In this document: one piece after another, positions 11,547 through 24,660 of the stretch
How positions within the stretch are numbered: the first letter of the stretch is position 1
How the letters are laid out: the number at the start of each line of letters is the position of its first letter
Source of the DNA: Paralichthys olivaceus
Taxonomy: Eukaryota; Chordata; Actinopteri; Pleuronectiformes; Paralichthyidae
Length of the DNA stretch: 64,000 bases
Assembly: GCF_024713975.1 (NCBI RefSeq)
Contig: NC_091109.1
Coordinates: 20,863,760 to 20,927,759 of the forward strand
Direction: 5' to 3'
Notes under the pieces: model-generated
Seen by the model: only the letters and a program-made list of their open reading frames with translations
Database searches by the model: none
What the model was told of the DNA's origin: nothing
Made by a program: the position numbers and the translations under genes

Positions 11547-13131
11547 ATGTCGTCCGTGTGGCAGCAGGAGCCGTCGGGTTACTCCCCCTGCGTAGAGATC
11601 GACTCCAGCTCCGTGCGGACCAAGGACAGGCTCAGCTCTCCGGCCTGGCTGAAGCAGGAGCAGGATGACCTCCGCATCATCAAGTGGGAGAACTTCCAGT
11701 CAGGAGCCTCGGCCGATTCTTTGCAGGACAACACACCCAGCAGCGCCATGTCAGGTACCGAGCAACAGAGGTGACATGAAACCAATCAGACCATGTTCCT
11801 GACTATTTATAGGATTTATAGTCTTTTGTGGCCTAAAAAGTACACAACCTGTGTATGTGGCCTCTCTCCAGCTGCCTCACATGTGGAGAGCCTGCCCCCG
11901 CGGGTGCTGCTGACCATCACCAAGCTGCAGTGCATGCTGGAGAGCAAACAGGAGCGCATCGCTGCACTGGAGAGGCAGGTGGAGGACCTGGTGCAGGACC
12001 GCCGCTTCCTGAGGAGCCAGATTGAAAACCTCACAAGCAATCGCTCCATGCCGACGTTCGCTTGCCCCAGTCCCGTCACAGAGGGTCAGTGTCTGAAGCA
12101 TCTAGACCCATTGGTCTATTTCATTTATTCTCATCGATCGCTTCTCTTGTTTGGGTTTCTTCATACAGCGCCCAAACCCGGCAAAGTGCAACACTCGGAG
12201 AACAAATCTCGGAAGAGGGAAAAAGCTTCGTCCAGCTCCTCTGACGGCAGTGACAGCGGCTCTGAAGCGTCCGACTCGTCTGAAGTCTCAGCGGCATCAA
12301 GCGAACACAGACGGAGGAAACATCACAAGGACAAGAAAAGGTCGAAGAAAGGGAAGGACTACAGCAGGAAGAGAGGTAAAGTCCAATGTGCTGTCATTCA
12401 AAAAGAGCTGAAGTCACAACATCTTATAACACGTCACAATAAAGTATAATATTAATTGTTTACACTTTATAATTGGCACCATAGACTGTAGCTCCTCAAA
12501 GTGAAGCCAAATCTTCTTGATCACCCCCTTGTGGCTGACTGCTGTTTTGTTTTACCACTATGTTTGATTTTCATTTTTTTATTTGATGCTATAAAATGAT
12601 CAAACATCGTGATTGACAGCTGAGAGTGACTCCCGATCGTGCAGCCTCTGGCTCCAAAAGTGCAAGATGGCAGGAGGAAGTGGAAACCTGTCGTCCATCT
12701 TTATTTAAAGTCTTTGGCGTAACCTCTTACCCCGTCCCTTCTCTCCACCAGCTACAGGTGTCCAGTACGTCATCCACCGCTACAAACAGGTCCTGTCGGC
12801 CTTCATCAAGAAAAAGAACATGAGCGAAGCTTTCCGACACCTCGGCATCGACCGCAACACCATCGCAAACACGGCGTCAATCGCCGAGCTCCACCTGGCC
12901 GGCAAAGACATGGTCCCCCTGGTGGGCATGTTCCGCCAGGGAGAGGAAACTCTGGTCAGCTACGCCCAAAGGTGCACCTTGGTCATTGACAGTGACGCGG
13001 ACCTGTCCAGGAGAATAGACCAGATGAAAGCCAACGGCGAGCTTCTGCCCATCTCAGGGAAACGGCCGAGGGTGTCGCATTCTCACATGCAGCAGCTGGG
13101 GGGCGCTGCAGAAAGTATTTTAATAGGTTGA
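11547..13131 (+). CDS. ccdc106: CCDC106-family coiled-coil nuclear protein, 335 aa
   Basis: Coding exons: 11547-11754, 11872-12084, 12169-12375, 12752-13131 (1,008 nt with stop). All junctions are GT-AG in phase 1. Domains in order: an acidic/polar N-terminus with a sumoylation-like IKWEN context near residue 50; a coiled coil at about 80-125 with clear heptads (ITKLQCMLESKQERI...); a Ser/Asp-rich stretch followed by a Lys/Arg/His-rich stretch (about 150-208) likely to include a nuclear localisation signal; and a globular C-terminal block from about 211 (VQYVIHRYKQVLSAF... HLGIDRNTI) that I recognise as the conserved CCDC106 region. Mammalian CCDC106, reported as a p53-interacting nuclear protein, is about 280 aa, so this copy is longer, mainly in the low-complexity middle. 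Teleosts can carry two paralogues and I cannot say which this is. An acceptor at 11535-11536 shows that upstream exon(s) are untranslated. Confidence 0.82.
12478..12710 (-). repeat. Dispersed TIR element, copy A (in ccdc106 intron 3)
   Basis: This segment matches, in reverse orientation, the elements at 42606 and 54084. Shared blocks are GACAGCTGAGAGTGACTCCCGATCGTG, the CCCCTTGTGGCTGACTG block and the terminal GTCGTCCATCTTTATTTAAA. It fills most of the 376-bp intron and ends about 41 bp before the last ccdc106 exon. No coding capacity. It is probably a non-autonomous DNA element. Confidence 0.6.
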
Positions 13132-16100
13132 TTAAACATAAGGAGCCTTGTTCAAGAAAAGTTTTCCTCTCAATCTGAACTGCTGGATTTAAATGTGCTT
13201 TTTCTTCTAGGGACAAGAAGTTTAAAATATTTTTTATTACATCAAGTAGCATTCAAACATGTGGACGTATGTTTTGTACACATTCATCTACAGTTGATTT
13301 CAATCTAGGATTTTTTTTTATATGTAAGAGCTTGTGTGTAGTGTTAGAAACACCCACAAGATGGCAGCGCTCACACATAAGACAATTCATTACAAACCTC
13401 CTTTAATCCAAAATGGTGGATAGTCGATTTTTCCTGCACTGGTTACTTTATGTTTAAATGAAGTTATTTTCATGCACTGTAATTTAAATCTGCATTCATG
13501 TGTTTGCTTAATGTTTCCAACCGGCCAACAAATGAAAATAGGACGTATATTGAGCGTCCTGTATCAGATACATTTAAATATGGCCTTTAATCGAGGCACT
13601 GGTTATGTAAACACCTCATCCCAGGTCTTATGATGCTAAAAAAAACAAATTCAGTGTCTGGAGCAGCAGATGTGCAGACGGATGGGAAAGCTTGGTAAAA
13701 TATCCCCCGGCGATGGCGAGTGTCAGTGCAAAATGTCGCCGCTGGTTTCCTGTGGTGTTTGCTTTTCACGTGGAGTGACAAATGACTCGTGCAAAGCCAT
13801 TACAGGGGCTGCACCCGCGCTGTTTATCTTTGCACGGGACTCTGTCACTGTCAGGGCCGTTCACGTGCCAGATATCTGCTTATCTTTCACTCACACTTCC
13901 CAATCCCTCCATCCCCCTCCTCCACCACCTCCACCACCTCCTGCTATGAACTCGTTCAGTCATTTCTCATCACTTCTCCATCTCACTTTCATCCCTTCAT
14001 TTGCTCTTTTTTTGGAATTCCCAAAACTAACCAGGACAGAGGCAGAGCAGGAGGTGAAGACTTGTGGATAGTGTAGGAACATTTCAAGCCGCCAGAGGCA
14101 ACCGTCAACCACCTTGCAGCTGGTTTACAGTCAGAGGGACCAGCTCCTGAGTGATGCAGATGTCAGTGTTGCTCTCGTCACCAGGACATGATGTGATTCT
14201 GCAAATCCTGACGTGAAAAAACACCTAATGGACTTTTTTGCTTTTGCACACCACCCCTGTTGGTCAGCATGTCCCCGAAATAAAGCAGCAGCATACAGCC
14301 CCAACCTGCACTTGAGTGGCAGCTGTGAATGTGTTGCTAATGACTCAGGGTGATGAATCTCAGAGCTGAAGATGGAGATAGGACGTGGGCCTAATCGAGC
14401 CTGAAGCGTCCTCTTCTCCTCCCCCGGCCTTTTGACTCCCACTGATGTGGGGCCAGCTGGGACTCCATTTTGTGTCTTTTCTGATTGCAGGTGCTGCGTC
14501 ACTGCAGAGCTTCCAAGTGCCTGATGGCTACAAAAATTCAAACCCCTCCTCCTCCTCCTTCTCTCCGTCCGGCTTTGATTCTGACCTTGACAAAAAAAAA
14601 AGAGCATCTGGTCGTTCTCACAGAGAGGAGTTGTAATAACCACCAATCACCCTCTTAATGGTTCAAGTAAAATGGGTTTGAACTGGTGGGTTCAAATGAA
14701 ATGAGGCAATGTTTTGTTGTACTTGTCGGGCCCTGCAGCAAGATAAAAGCCTCAGGTATATTTCTGAAAGATTCTAAGAGCTCAGACTGGAGCAGCTGAT
14801 TAAAAAGGGAAAATACAGTATTTCTTGAGAAACTACTGAGATTATTATTCTGATGTATTGAGTTTCAGTGCTTCGCTTGTGTTTGCATTTCGCTGAGTCA
14901 TTTGTATATAGAAGCATGTTTGTCATCAGGTCATCACGTTGTTTTTCTGTCTTATTAAACTGCTGCCATATTCAGTGGGAACCCGCCCACTGTATTTCCC
15001 ATCTGTGTCTGTCTTTTTGCGGATCTATTGATGCTACTCTCACATATGCATGATTAATATAAAACTAAAGCCAGGAACCTTTAAAAAAAAAAAAGTATTT
15101 TACATAAGCTATTGTGCCTAAGTTTGTTTTTTGTATCTTATATAGTGCAGTCATTGTTTCCCATAATGCATCATGAAAAATAGCATACAACCAAGGTTCA
15201 TTAGCCGAGCAATTTATACCATCATGAACCTTCTCGCAGACGGTTATAAGATCAGAGAGTTTCTGGTGTTCTCATATAACTGAGCAAGAAATTAAATACA
15301 GTTTTCCAATATATCAAATGACATATTTAATCTACTGCTATATTAGCATTTTCTGTTTTTACCTTTGCAATGTCTTTATTACAGTTTATATTTTTAGTGA
15401 GTCCTCCTGCTTTTAACCCGTTTGTCTGCCGGGTGCATGATGCATCCTCACAAGAAGAGGACTTGACTTGGCTGCGTACCAGTAATCATCAGAGCTACTC
15501 GTGTTTCAGCGGCACACGTAAACATGCAGGTTGTATTTTTCCGGCAGGTGGACGAACAGGTGCTCGGGCAGATTTTAATCTCACTAAATATTATCGGACG
15601 GTCGATGTTGGCGTGCATGCGAGACTCTTCACCTTTTGTTGCCCTTGGTCTTCCTGCTAATGGAATCTCAAAATAACCTGCTCGCTGTTGGAAAAAGTGG
15701 GTCACCGCACCAATGCAATGCCAATTCAATACAAAAGCATCAAGTAGTGCATTATGGGTATTTCCCCCTGTGGTGGAATTGAGGTGGGGGCGGCAGACTG
15801 CTGCAAATTCTCCTTCTTTTTCTGCAGTGACGTGAGATTCATAGATTCGTCCTCAGCCTTTTATTGGGAGTGAAAACATGCACAGCCTCTGGATTATTTA
15901 CTGCTTTAGAGGACTGGATAACAGCGGAGTGGCCTCAGTGTAGCAGCTGAGGCACTAGAGGACAGTGTTGTATCCAGGACACTCTTGTCACATTCTGTTG
16001 TTTGTGGTCAGAAAAATCTCAAAAACACCCTGAAAGCACAATTTGCTGATTAGATTCGGTCTGACAGTCACAAGCTTTGACCACAATGCAGAGTGAGTTT

Positions 16101-16674
16101 TATTAGAACCTCTAAAACACATAATAAACCAAAGATACACACACATGCTTAAAAAAAATCCCCTCTCACACAAAACAGTGACATTCAAACAGGGAATCGC
16201 ATAACGGCCATTAACGAGCGTTCTAATGGCAAATATATAAAATAGGGGCAAAAGCAGAGATGCTTATCTGAAACCAAAGAACCTCTTCACAATGACAGCT
16301 GCTCTGCCGGCGCTGCCAGATCAACAAGTCTTGAGGTATTGCTGGTGTGTTCTCCATCTGGCCGCCATTGATAACAACTACTGGGGGCTGCTGGATAATA
16401 GTCTTGCGAGCTTAAAAGGGGGTGGGGGTGCAGAATGTATTCTGGGGGTAATCCAGCAAAACAGGAAAACCAAATCGCACCCCGCCCCTCACGCTAGCCG
16501 AGCACGTTCAGGCGGTCTATTTGACGCAGCCGCTGGGGGGGGGGGGTGCCATAGTTATGATTCGTCCCAAGATGGCTGATGTATCTGTCTTCAGCACCTC
16601 TGTGGCCGGACGTATGTAAAACTGTGACGACCTCTATTTTCAGGGTCAGAGGCACTGACTGTTTTTTAGTCTGT

Positions 16675-16675
<1 letters not shown>

Positions 16676-16709
<34 letters not shown>
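16676..16709. repeat. C34 homopolymer
   Basis: An uninterrupted run of 34 cytosines on the + strand, followed 20 bp later by GGGGGGG. A second run of about 11 G lies at 16536-16546. The length is likely to vary between individuals and to be unreliable in an assembly. Confidence 0.95.
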
Positions 16710-19700
16710 AGGTGTCCTCAGACTGACAGGGGGGGGCCTCGTGAGAGATGAAAGAGCGAAATGATAAATGGATGTCGACCCTAAAGGGGTACCATGTTCT
16801 GTGGTGGTGCAAACAGCAGGGGTCACGTTATAAAAGAACCGAGAGAAAAGGTACAAAAAATGAAAAAGACAGAACTGCACAGGCATCCGTCTGTGATGTT
16901 CCTCTCCCCGGGGACAGCTACGTCCATGAATGCATCATTTGGACACGATGGTATGTGACGCAGAAGAATACGCAAGTTGACAGCATGAAGGAACCCCGAC
17001 CCCACCCTCCAATCCTGTTGGCTCTTCATTCAGTGACGCAGGACCAACCAGACATGACACCAGGAGAAAAGAAGAAGAATTTCAAAGAGCTCGGATCAAG
17101 TCAGACGTACAACTCGAAATAGAAATGTTTCACAATTGGTTTCTGGATATTTGCTGATAACCAGAAAAGATTTGGATCTTGTCGGTCGTGTGTCAGTGTC
17201 ATTAGGATCATTCCTCAGCGTCTGTTTCCTGATGTGATTCATGCTGAGTCACAGTCCTCTGGGGTCACAGTCCTCTGTAAACAGGTTAATGACAAATAAA
17301 TGAAAGTGTGAAAGTCAGAGCGTGATCTCATGCCACACTCTGGCTCTGAAAGCTTTTGTCCTTATTTTAATTTCTCTCAGATTAGACATTGTGCATTTCT
17401 GTGTATTCTCTATGACCTCTATTATACCGACAGCTGTTAATTACACAGCACTGGGTTTCCCAATTAATCTGGTTGTTTCACACATTGTCCCATTTTTTTA
17501 CACAAAAGCATGACATGAATTCAGATTCTGTCGACGTAAGAAGAACACGTTCTCCTGCATTCTGTGGTAAACGGCTAATTATTTACAATGACCACATGTG
17601 AGAGGCGGCTGTATTTCCGTGAATCTCATCTAAAGCCGCTGAACATGGAAAACCATGTATGTGACGCAAAAGCAAATTCAGCCAAATGCCCAAACCCCCC
17701 AAAAAATCCAACCTGTTTCCGAACCCTGAAAACAAATTTAGTTCCAATCGGAGACTGACACTGTTTACTTTTGCGAAACAGTAAACACACAGACAGACAT
17801 ATAGAGAGAGTATAGAAATGAATAAATACAGATGAACAACAGAGGGCATTAACATTATGCAGGTTATACAACTCCTCACTGGGGAAGAGGACAAACGTGT
17901 TTTGAAGATGAGTCACTGTTGGGACTCAGCATCGTGAACCCTGCTGTTTGTACTCGTGGGATTGAAGAGGAGTGGGCAGGAGTGGTTCAGGAGCTGTTTG
18001 TTGAACTTCATGCATCTAAATTTACTTTGTGAAAAGCCGGAATTTCAGCTTCAGCATCGATGTGTCTCTGGGGTCAGTTAGAGACGGAAATAGCTGAATT
18101 ATGTTTTCAATTTGCTATTTATGTTGCCTTGAATTAATTGTTCCACTTGAATTAAATTCCCATATAGCACCATAAAGTGAAAATGTTAAGGTTTACTTTG
18201 CTGAAAAACTAAATACATCTTTAGCCTTTGTTTAAGACGAACATTGAAAAATCATTTTACCTGCTGAATGAAAAACTTCAAATCGGATTTGAAATTTCCA
18301 CAAGACCGCAATTGTGCTTTATTAATTTATTCAACAACCAATAGAACATTAATGGTAAACTACAAAGTGAATCATTTCCCATGAGCAGGTCAAATTAACA
18401 TTTGCACAGTTGAGGCTGAACATGTGTCAAAGATGCTTTAATTGCATCGAGATCTAACTGAGAATTACATTTTCTTCGATCAAAGGCCGCTATAAATACT
18501 TCGTCAAACGCCTCACATCACACAACCGCGACAAATTCATTAACATAAGATGCAAAGCAAAGCTCCTATGCAGGTCTTTGCTTCCTCTGTTAGATGAGAA
18601 GCCTTGTGCCTGACAAACATTCACGTTTCTACATTTAACCTCCCGGCATTTCTGACACGCTTTAAATAAACAACAAACTGCAATTTGTCCTCTGCACAAA
18701 TAAGACAACAAACAACACGATCTAATGTTCTTCTTACAAAGCATGAGCCCGAACGCTTCACATATGTTATAATAGCTATGATGTTGGGTCAGCTTGAGCC
18801 AAAATAGAGCTTCTCGCATGTATATGATGCCGATAACATCCTGATGATCTTTCTATCAACTGCACAATCCCAATACTCATTTAAGTGGCTCATGATATGC
18901 TGTGTACCACAGCTGGGGAAGTCACGGCCCAGTGGTTTGCAACAATGGCAGCCGTGGGCCTGTCAGGCATTCACACCACGTACCTATGACCACAATGGCC
19001 TCATCAGTAGCCTTATTCAATCAGTCTTCACAGACAGAGTCAACCGCAGACCCCCGTCAGCCGTCCAGTGATCTGCATCGCAGTGACACCAACAATCAGA
19101 GCGTATCTCCTTGAATCTCCTTGACGTGATCTCTGATTTCTCCTGATTGCATCCATTATTCCACTCAGCGAGGTCGAGTATCACCACCTGATTAGTGCAG
19201 GGAAGGAGGAGGATAATAGGATATTGTGGTAATAGTTGTAAAAGAGATGTTTTATCAGTATTGTATAAAATCGGAAAAAGGCGTTTGAATCAAGAGCTTT
19301 GAGTCTGAATACCCAAGAAATTCTGGATATTCACATGCATGTGTTCTCGAAGTAGAAGGCTGCAAGATGCAATAAGGAAAATAAAACATTATTTCAATTA
19401 ACCTTGTAATTGTCAAGCAGGAAACAGTGGTGATGTCAGAGGCGAGAGGAGGCCGATACATGCACACACACAAAGAGCGAGAGACCGTGATAGTCAATAA
19501 CCTCATCAATTAACTCGTCCTTCAGGCCAGTGTGTCACCAAATGATCAGGAAGTCATCTTCTTTGTATTTATTTAACATTTTGTACACGTTTAAACCAAG
19601 CTGTGATGGCTCTACCTTCTTGTAAGAAGTGATTTAACCCAAGTTTAGTTGATACAAAATGTCTATTACTTCTTTTTTTAAATCAAGATAATTCACTTAT

Positions 19701-20559
19701 GACACAAAGCAGACATATCGTTAATAAAATGCAGAGTTTAATGACTGGGCTGCAAGAGACAAAGCTAAAGGACTAGCTTGTCATTCTAGTGCCACTTCAT
19801 TTTCAACAACATAATTGCTCTCAAGCTTTTCTACTGTTCTGAGTCCCAACATTTCACAAACCATCTGTCGGCAGAGTCACTCTGAAAACATGTCTGAAGA
19901 CAGCGTCTTTAATTTCAGGTAAGTCATTTAATCAAAATTCACTAAATCTAATTTCATATTTAACTGTTGATGATTCATCGTGTCAAGTAGTTTAGGACGA
20001 ACAACAAAAACAATTATTCTGACCGCTAATACAGGAGGTGTTTCAAAAGCCTTGGAGAATTGAAATGCAGCTGTAAAAGGCAGAGGCTTGTTTAAGATGA
20101 ACTGAAACAGGCACATGAGCCAAAATGAAAGCAGGAAGCTGAACATCTCGTTCAGTATGTGTGAAGGATTATTTGACCAGGCAGCCATCTTCATAAGATG
20201 AGATATCCCGTCAGTACAGTGTCAGTCACAGTGTTGAGACCAGCGGCTGATCCACGGCTGAAAGTCTCGGAGTGCAGCAGAGCAGAATGTAGGCTACCTG
20301 TCAGAAAATTAAGCCTATTAGCTGCTTATGTAAGACGTCACACGTTTGACTGTGCGCCGCACGTGTGCTTCCATCCATTCTCTCCCACGCGGCATGAGGC
20401 GAAAAGAAGTTTTGTTAAGATCAATTCATTTGGAAGTTCTTGTATAAGCATGATGTGAAGAATAGAGTTAATACGTAACATTGATTTGATTGATTAAACG
20501 TTTTTTGAATTGTCTGAATTGTTTCTGTCTTTACCGTAGACTGAGCCTTTTATATTTAA

Positions 20560-20695
20560 ATACTTTATATTTACATCAGGAGCCGGCCCTCTCTACGGAG
20601 GCCGCCATGTTTTTTTACAGTAACCCAGACTGGACAAACTAAACACCACTAGATGTCACTAAATTCTACACACTGAACTTTAGATTTACTGTATA
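20560..20695 (-). repeat. Internally deleted dispersed percomorph repeat
   Basis: The blocks CTACGGAGGCCGCCATGTTT, CAGACTGGACAAACTAAACA and CTAGATGTCACTAAATTCTA form a series I recognise from a dispersed element common in spiny-rayed fish genomes, here in reverse orientation and apparently missing its middle. Only one copy lies in the window, so the family call is from memory. Confidence 0.5.
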
Positions 20696-20992
20696 ATATA
20701 TATTAATTCAGGAAAGGTTTCAATTAGCTTTTTTTTAAATATTTGCTGTTACCACATATTATAGCAGTTGATGATTTCATTGGCCAAAGGCAACATGGAT
20801 GTCTGAATGGAATTTAAAGCACAAAGCATGAACAGAAATGGATCAAAGCTCCTTGAGATCATTCATCATCACTTATTTATCACCCATCGCTGTCTTCACA
20901 CCGGTCTGAAGGCTTGGAAGTGTGTCTGGTCTGCACCCTGAGCTGGAGCGTTGCCCACTCTAATCATATGGCTATTATGGCCATCAGTGCAA

Positions 20993-21005
20993 CCCCCCCC
21001 CCCCC
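20993..21005. repeat. C13 homopolymer
   Basis: Run of 13 cytosines (AACCCCCCCCCCCCCATG). Confidence 0.9.
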
Positions 21006-23115
21006 ATGATTTTGGTTCAGCCCGCAGGAGTCATTTGTAAAGCAACGGAGCAGGAAATGAGGTTGGTTTGCTGCAGTCGTCCAAGCCTGGAGGATGTGCA
21101 TGAGGGGGCCACACATAAGTCGGAGGGACCCTCCCAGACGGGGAGCGTGGGGGTCAACATCGCGGGGGTGATGACGCAGCGTAGTGACATCACTGGGCCT
21201 CAGATTTATTACTGACAAAAGCCCTGGATCCGCAGTTCCACTTCTAAAACAAGAGATCCTCCTTCAAGCACATCAATTGCTCAGAATGGATATAAATGTT
21301 CTGATAGTACAAACTGTTTCTTTTGTATTGAAAGTGTAAAATTGACTTCGAAGCGATGGGTGAGAGTTTCTCTCTCTCTGATTGATCCATGAGTGTTTGG
21401 AGGAAAACAATCCCGGTGCCATCTGTTCATCTGTGTGATCAGTTAATAGCCTCACTGCTAGAGCAATTAGTTTCTGACAGTTTGAGCGGAATCAGTAATT
21501 TACAGTCTAAGTCACAACCGCGTGAAATCTCACTTTTCCATTACATGAGGTTGCTAAAGGACTTAATTATGCAATGTTTTTAAAGAGCTGTGTGCATCGT
21601 CAAATCAAAGGGGTTTTATTCATGCAAACAAATGACATCAATTATGAGCAATTCATTAACGAAGCGGCAGAATTTCTCAAAATGAATCTGTAAACATATC
21701 GAACGGAGGAAGACAAACATGCTTTGATCTCAGACAAGTTTTACTTTCACGAGCTTGGTCGTTATTAAAGAACGACAGGTTTAAAAGTGGGTTTAAAGAT
21801 TCTTACTTTCTAAGAACGCCTCAAATCTTCAGCTGTACATGTTAAGAGGTCATGAGCGTAATGGAGCTAACTTCTTAAGAAGCCATATATTAGTTTCCTC
21901 ACTATATCAAAACCATTGTCAAAGCAAGAATGACCTAAAGTGATTCACATTAATGATTCACTGATTGAATTTTACTGCTGATGTTTTCAGCCATTTGCAA
22001 GAATTCCAACATATTCTCAAACAGAGGCAGGTTCACCATCCGTCTGTGAAGTGAACTCTCAGTCCGGCTCTGGCTCGGTCCCACGGCGCCTCTTTCCTCA
22101 GCAGCGTCTGTGTAATGGGACACTGCTAAACGATGCTGAGAGCACCGGGGTGCAGTCACGGCCTGTTACACCCGACTCGCTCCCCGCTGCCGACCGCGCA
22201 CTGGCCCCGTTGTTAGCTTGTCTTCTCCGGGCTAATTTATGACACTATCAGTCTCATCGGCTGTTGGCGACTGGACGACCTGGTGTTAAAGCTAATTACT
22301 TAAACTGATTACATGAACCTAATAACTTTAGTATGCTCTGCAATATTGTGTTCCCTATTCCTGATGTATAATACATAGCCGAGGAGACGGGTGCACACAG
22401 GAGCAACATCCATAGAGTCTTCTCATGCATCATCCACATCTGATATCATGTAAATGAAGAAAGAGTAAGTATGATGATGACTTTTGACTTTTTTTATCTG
22501 ACTAAATAAGCTGCTGATGCAAATAACTGGAAACATGCTTTGTATGTATTTATCTTTTTTTCTCAGCTCGACAAAATGTAAACAGGGTTACTTAATTTGG
22601 GTTTTTATTTGCAAACTAGGGGAGTGGCTCAGCACATCACCAGTGTGTGTGTGTGTTTTTACCTGTGCATTCAGTATGAGTGTTTGTGTGCATGTGTGTA
22701 AATCTATGCTCTATCCTTACCATACAGTACATGCGTCTCTTTTGCTTCTTCGTTCCCTCTCATCATCATGAAAGGTCAGTAGAAATATTTAAGTAGCTTC
22801 AGTTGTTGTTATGATTCGTGTTAATTAATACAGTTTGTTTTCAAGTGTTTACTTTTAGGATTTTTATCTAGATAAGATTTAGGTCACATTTAAAAAAATT
22901 GATTTATCTTATTTCAAAAAAGATGTACTGATACTTTTATTAACTTTTGTATGTCGGTAAAAACATTAAGGATCAGGGCTTCTCTGGTTTTGCTCTCAGT
23001 TTTCTTTAACAAAACTAATGTGCTCTTATTGAAAATACAGCCTGAAGTATATGGGTTTTTTGGGGCCAATGCTGGTACTAGACAGTAAAAAATGTCTTTA
23101 TACAATATTTTAAGC

Positions 23116-23116
23116 T

Positions 23117-23149
<33 letters not shown>

Positions 23150-23152
23150 CAT
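23116..23152. repeat. (TA)n-rich microsatellite
   Basis: TATATA run with a GTATATATACATAC extension, about 37 bp. Confidence 0.85.
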
Positions 23153-24419
23153 AAAACACAATGGCAATGAAACCTAAGATTTTATTGTCAAACCTTTGTG
23201 ACAAAGAATTGTAATCATGGTTTGATATTTTAGATAAAAAAGACAACAACAACATAAATACAATCACATATAATGAACAGACATCAACTCTTCTGCTATT
23301 CTGTAAAATAAATATGTTTATATTAGTTTGGCGATTATAAACCCCAATATATCTGATAGTATCACCCTGTACTGATATACTGGTCAGGCTGTAAGTGAAA
23401 GTAGTACTGTGCCTTTTGACTTCCATGTGTCCAGGCTCAGTGAGGCTGATCACCTTCGCTTGTAGACCGGCATTCTTTCTGTGCCAAGGTTAAGCCGAAA
23501 CCCTAACCCACTCATCAGCGTCACAGATAAGTCTGCCTCGGTGTCCGCTGTTTGCCAAATGGATATTTCCTCCGAGTGGCCAAACCTCTGCTCAGACATG
23601 ACTCAGATAAAAGAGTCGGGACTGTAATTCATCCATTTGTCCAGTTACCGATGTAAGTAATGTGTAATTTCAACCTTTTTTTTAATTATTATGTTATTTC
23701 TTTCTTTGAAAATCACAGTAGTGCATCTGTACATATGACACAAACCTGCTCAGTTCATCATACTGTTCATTATTGTGTGCACTTGTACACAGACTGTGGT
23801 TAATGCAAAATACAACTAACATAAAGTGACAGCCAGCCATCGCTCGAGGATACACAAGGTTAGGTAACACACATACACACACACACACAGTGTCTAAGGG
23901 GTTATTTCCCTGCAGCCTCTGCTCCTGTTGGAGGTGTCCAGTGTGTGTCCTTAGGTTTCGCCCTCCTGTCTCATGTGTCACAGCTTGTTCATGTCGCCAC
24001 ATTTAGAGGCAGTGATGTTTTATTGAAGATGTCTGCAGGTTACTGGGCTGCTGTACATTATGCAAACACAGTTAGACACGTGGACGCATGTATAGGAGTC
24101 TAATTGCTCTGCATGGGCAACGACAGATAAAATCTCTGCAAAGTAACGTGCGTGTTCATCAGTTTAATCAGGATCTGGAGACATTTCTTCACAATAACTC
24201 AGTCAAACTGATTCAAATCATCATAATTATCATCACCAGTTGAGATAAAATAAAAGCCGGGAAGCAGATCTGATAGCAAACTGGGTCTCGATCTTGCCTG
24301 AGCATAAATACAGTGATAATAAAAAGAGGTATGGCTCTTTGCAGCTCTGTGTCCTTAGGGCCTCTAACCAGCTTTCCTTTGTGTATGAATGGGCGTCTAT
24401 ATGGGGAAAGGCTCATGCT

Positions 24420-24660
24420 GCAACAGTGCCTAATTCCTGCTAATCCCACCGTATGCCCTATCACTTAGTAATGGGTTCTAATGGCAGCCCTGGTGCAGGG
24501 GAATTGCTCGTGAGATTAGCAGGCATTAGCTCCTCCTCTGTGGGTCACACTCCTGGCCGGGCCGGGCTGACCCTCCGCTGCCTCCACGTCAACCTTTCGC
24601 ACAGAAATGGATTAATGGTTTTTCAAAAATGTCCCCGGCTTGTTATTAGAGAACAATGTA
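24420..24660. promoter_or_regulatory. Possible regulatory block upstream of myo3a
   Basis: A stretch of more even base composition in AT-rich surroundings carries TAATCC at 24441-24446 and its reverse complement GGATTA at 24609-24614, plus further GATTAG and CTAAT cores. TAATCC is the binding core for CRX/OTX homeodomain factors that drive photoreceptor genes, and myosin IIIA is a photoreceptor protein. It lies about 1.5 kb before the first coding exon. Conservation could not be tested, so function is inference. Confidence 0.2.

Noticed and set aside
13670-14076. Open frames with Pro runs in the gene-poor interval
   Set aside because: They are created by CCT/CCA simple repeats and have no family resemblance.
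14131-14646. 171-codon open frame on the - strand
   Set aside because: No recognisable domain, biased low-complexity composition (Arg run from a CCT-rich stretch), and no paired splice signals. Most likely chance.
16494-16886. Open frames with poly-Gly or poly-Pro across the C34 tract
   Set aside because: They are a by-product of the homopolymer, which is open in every frame; no gene evidence.
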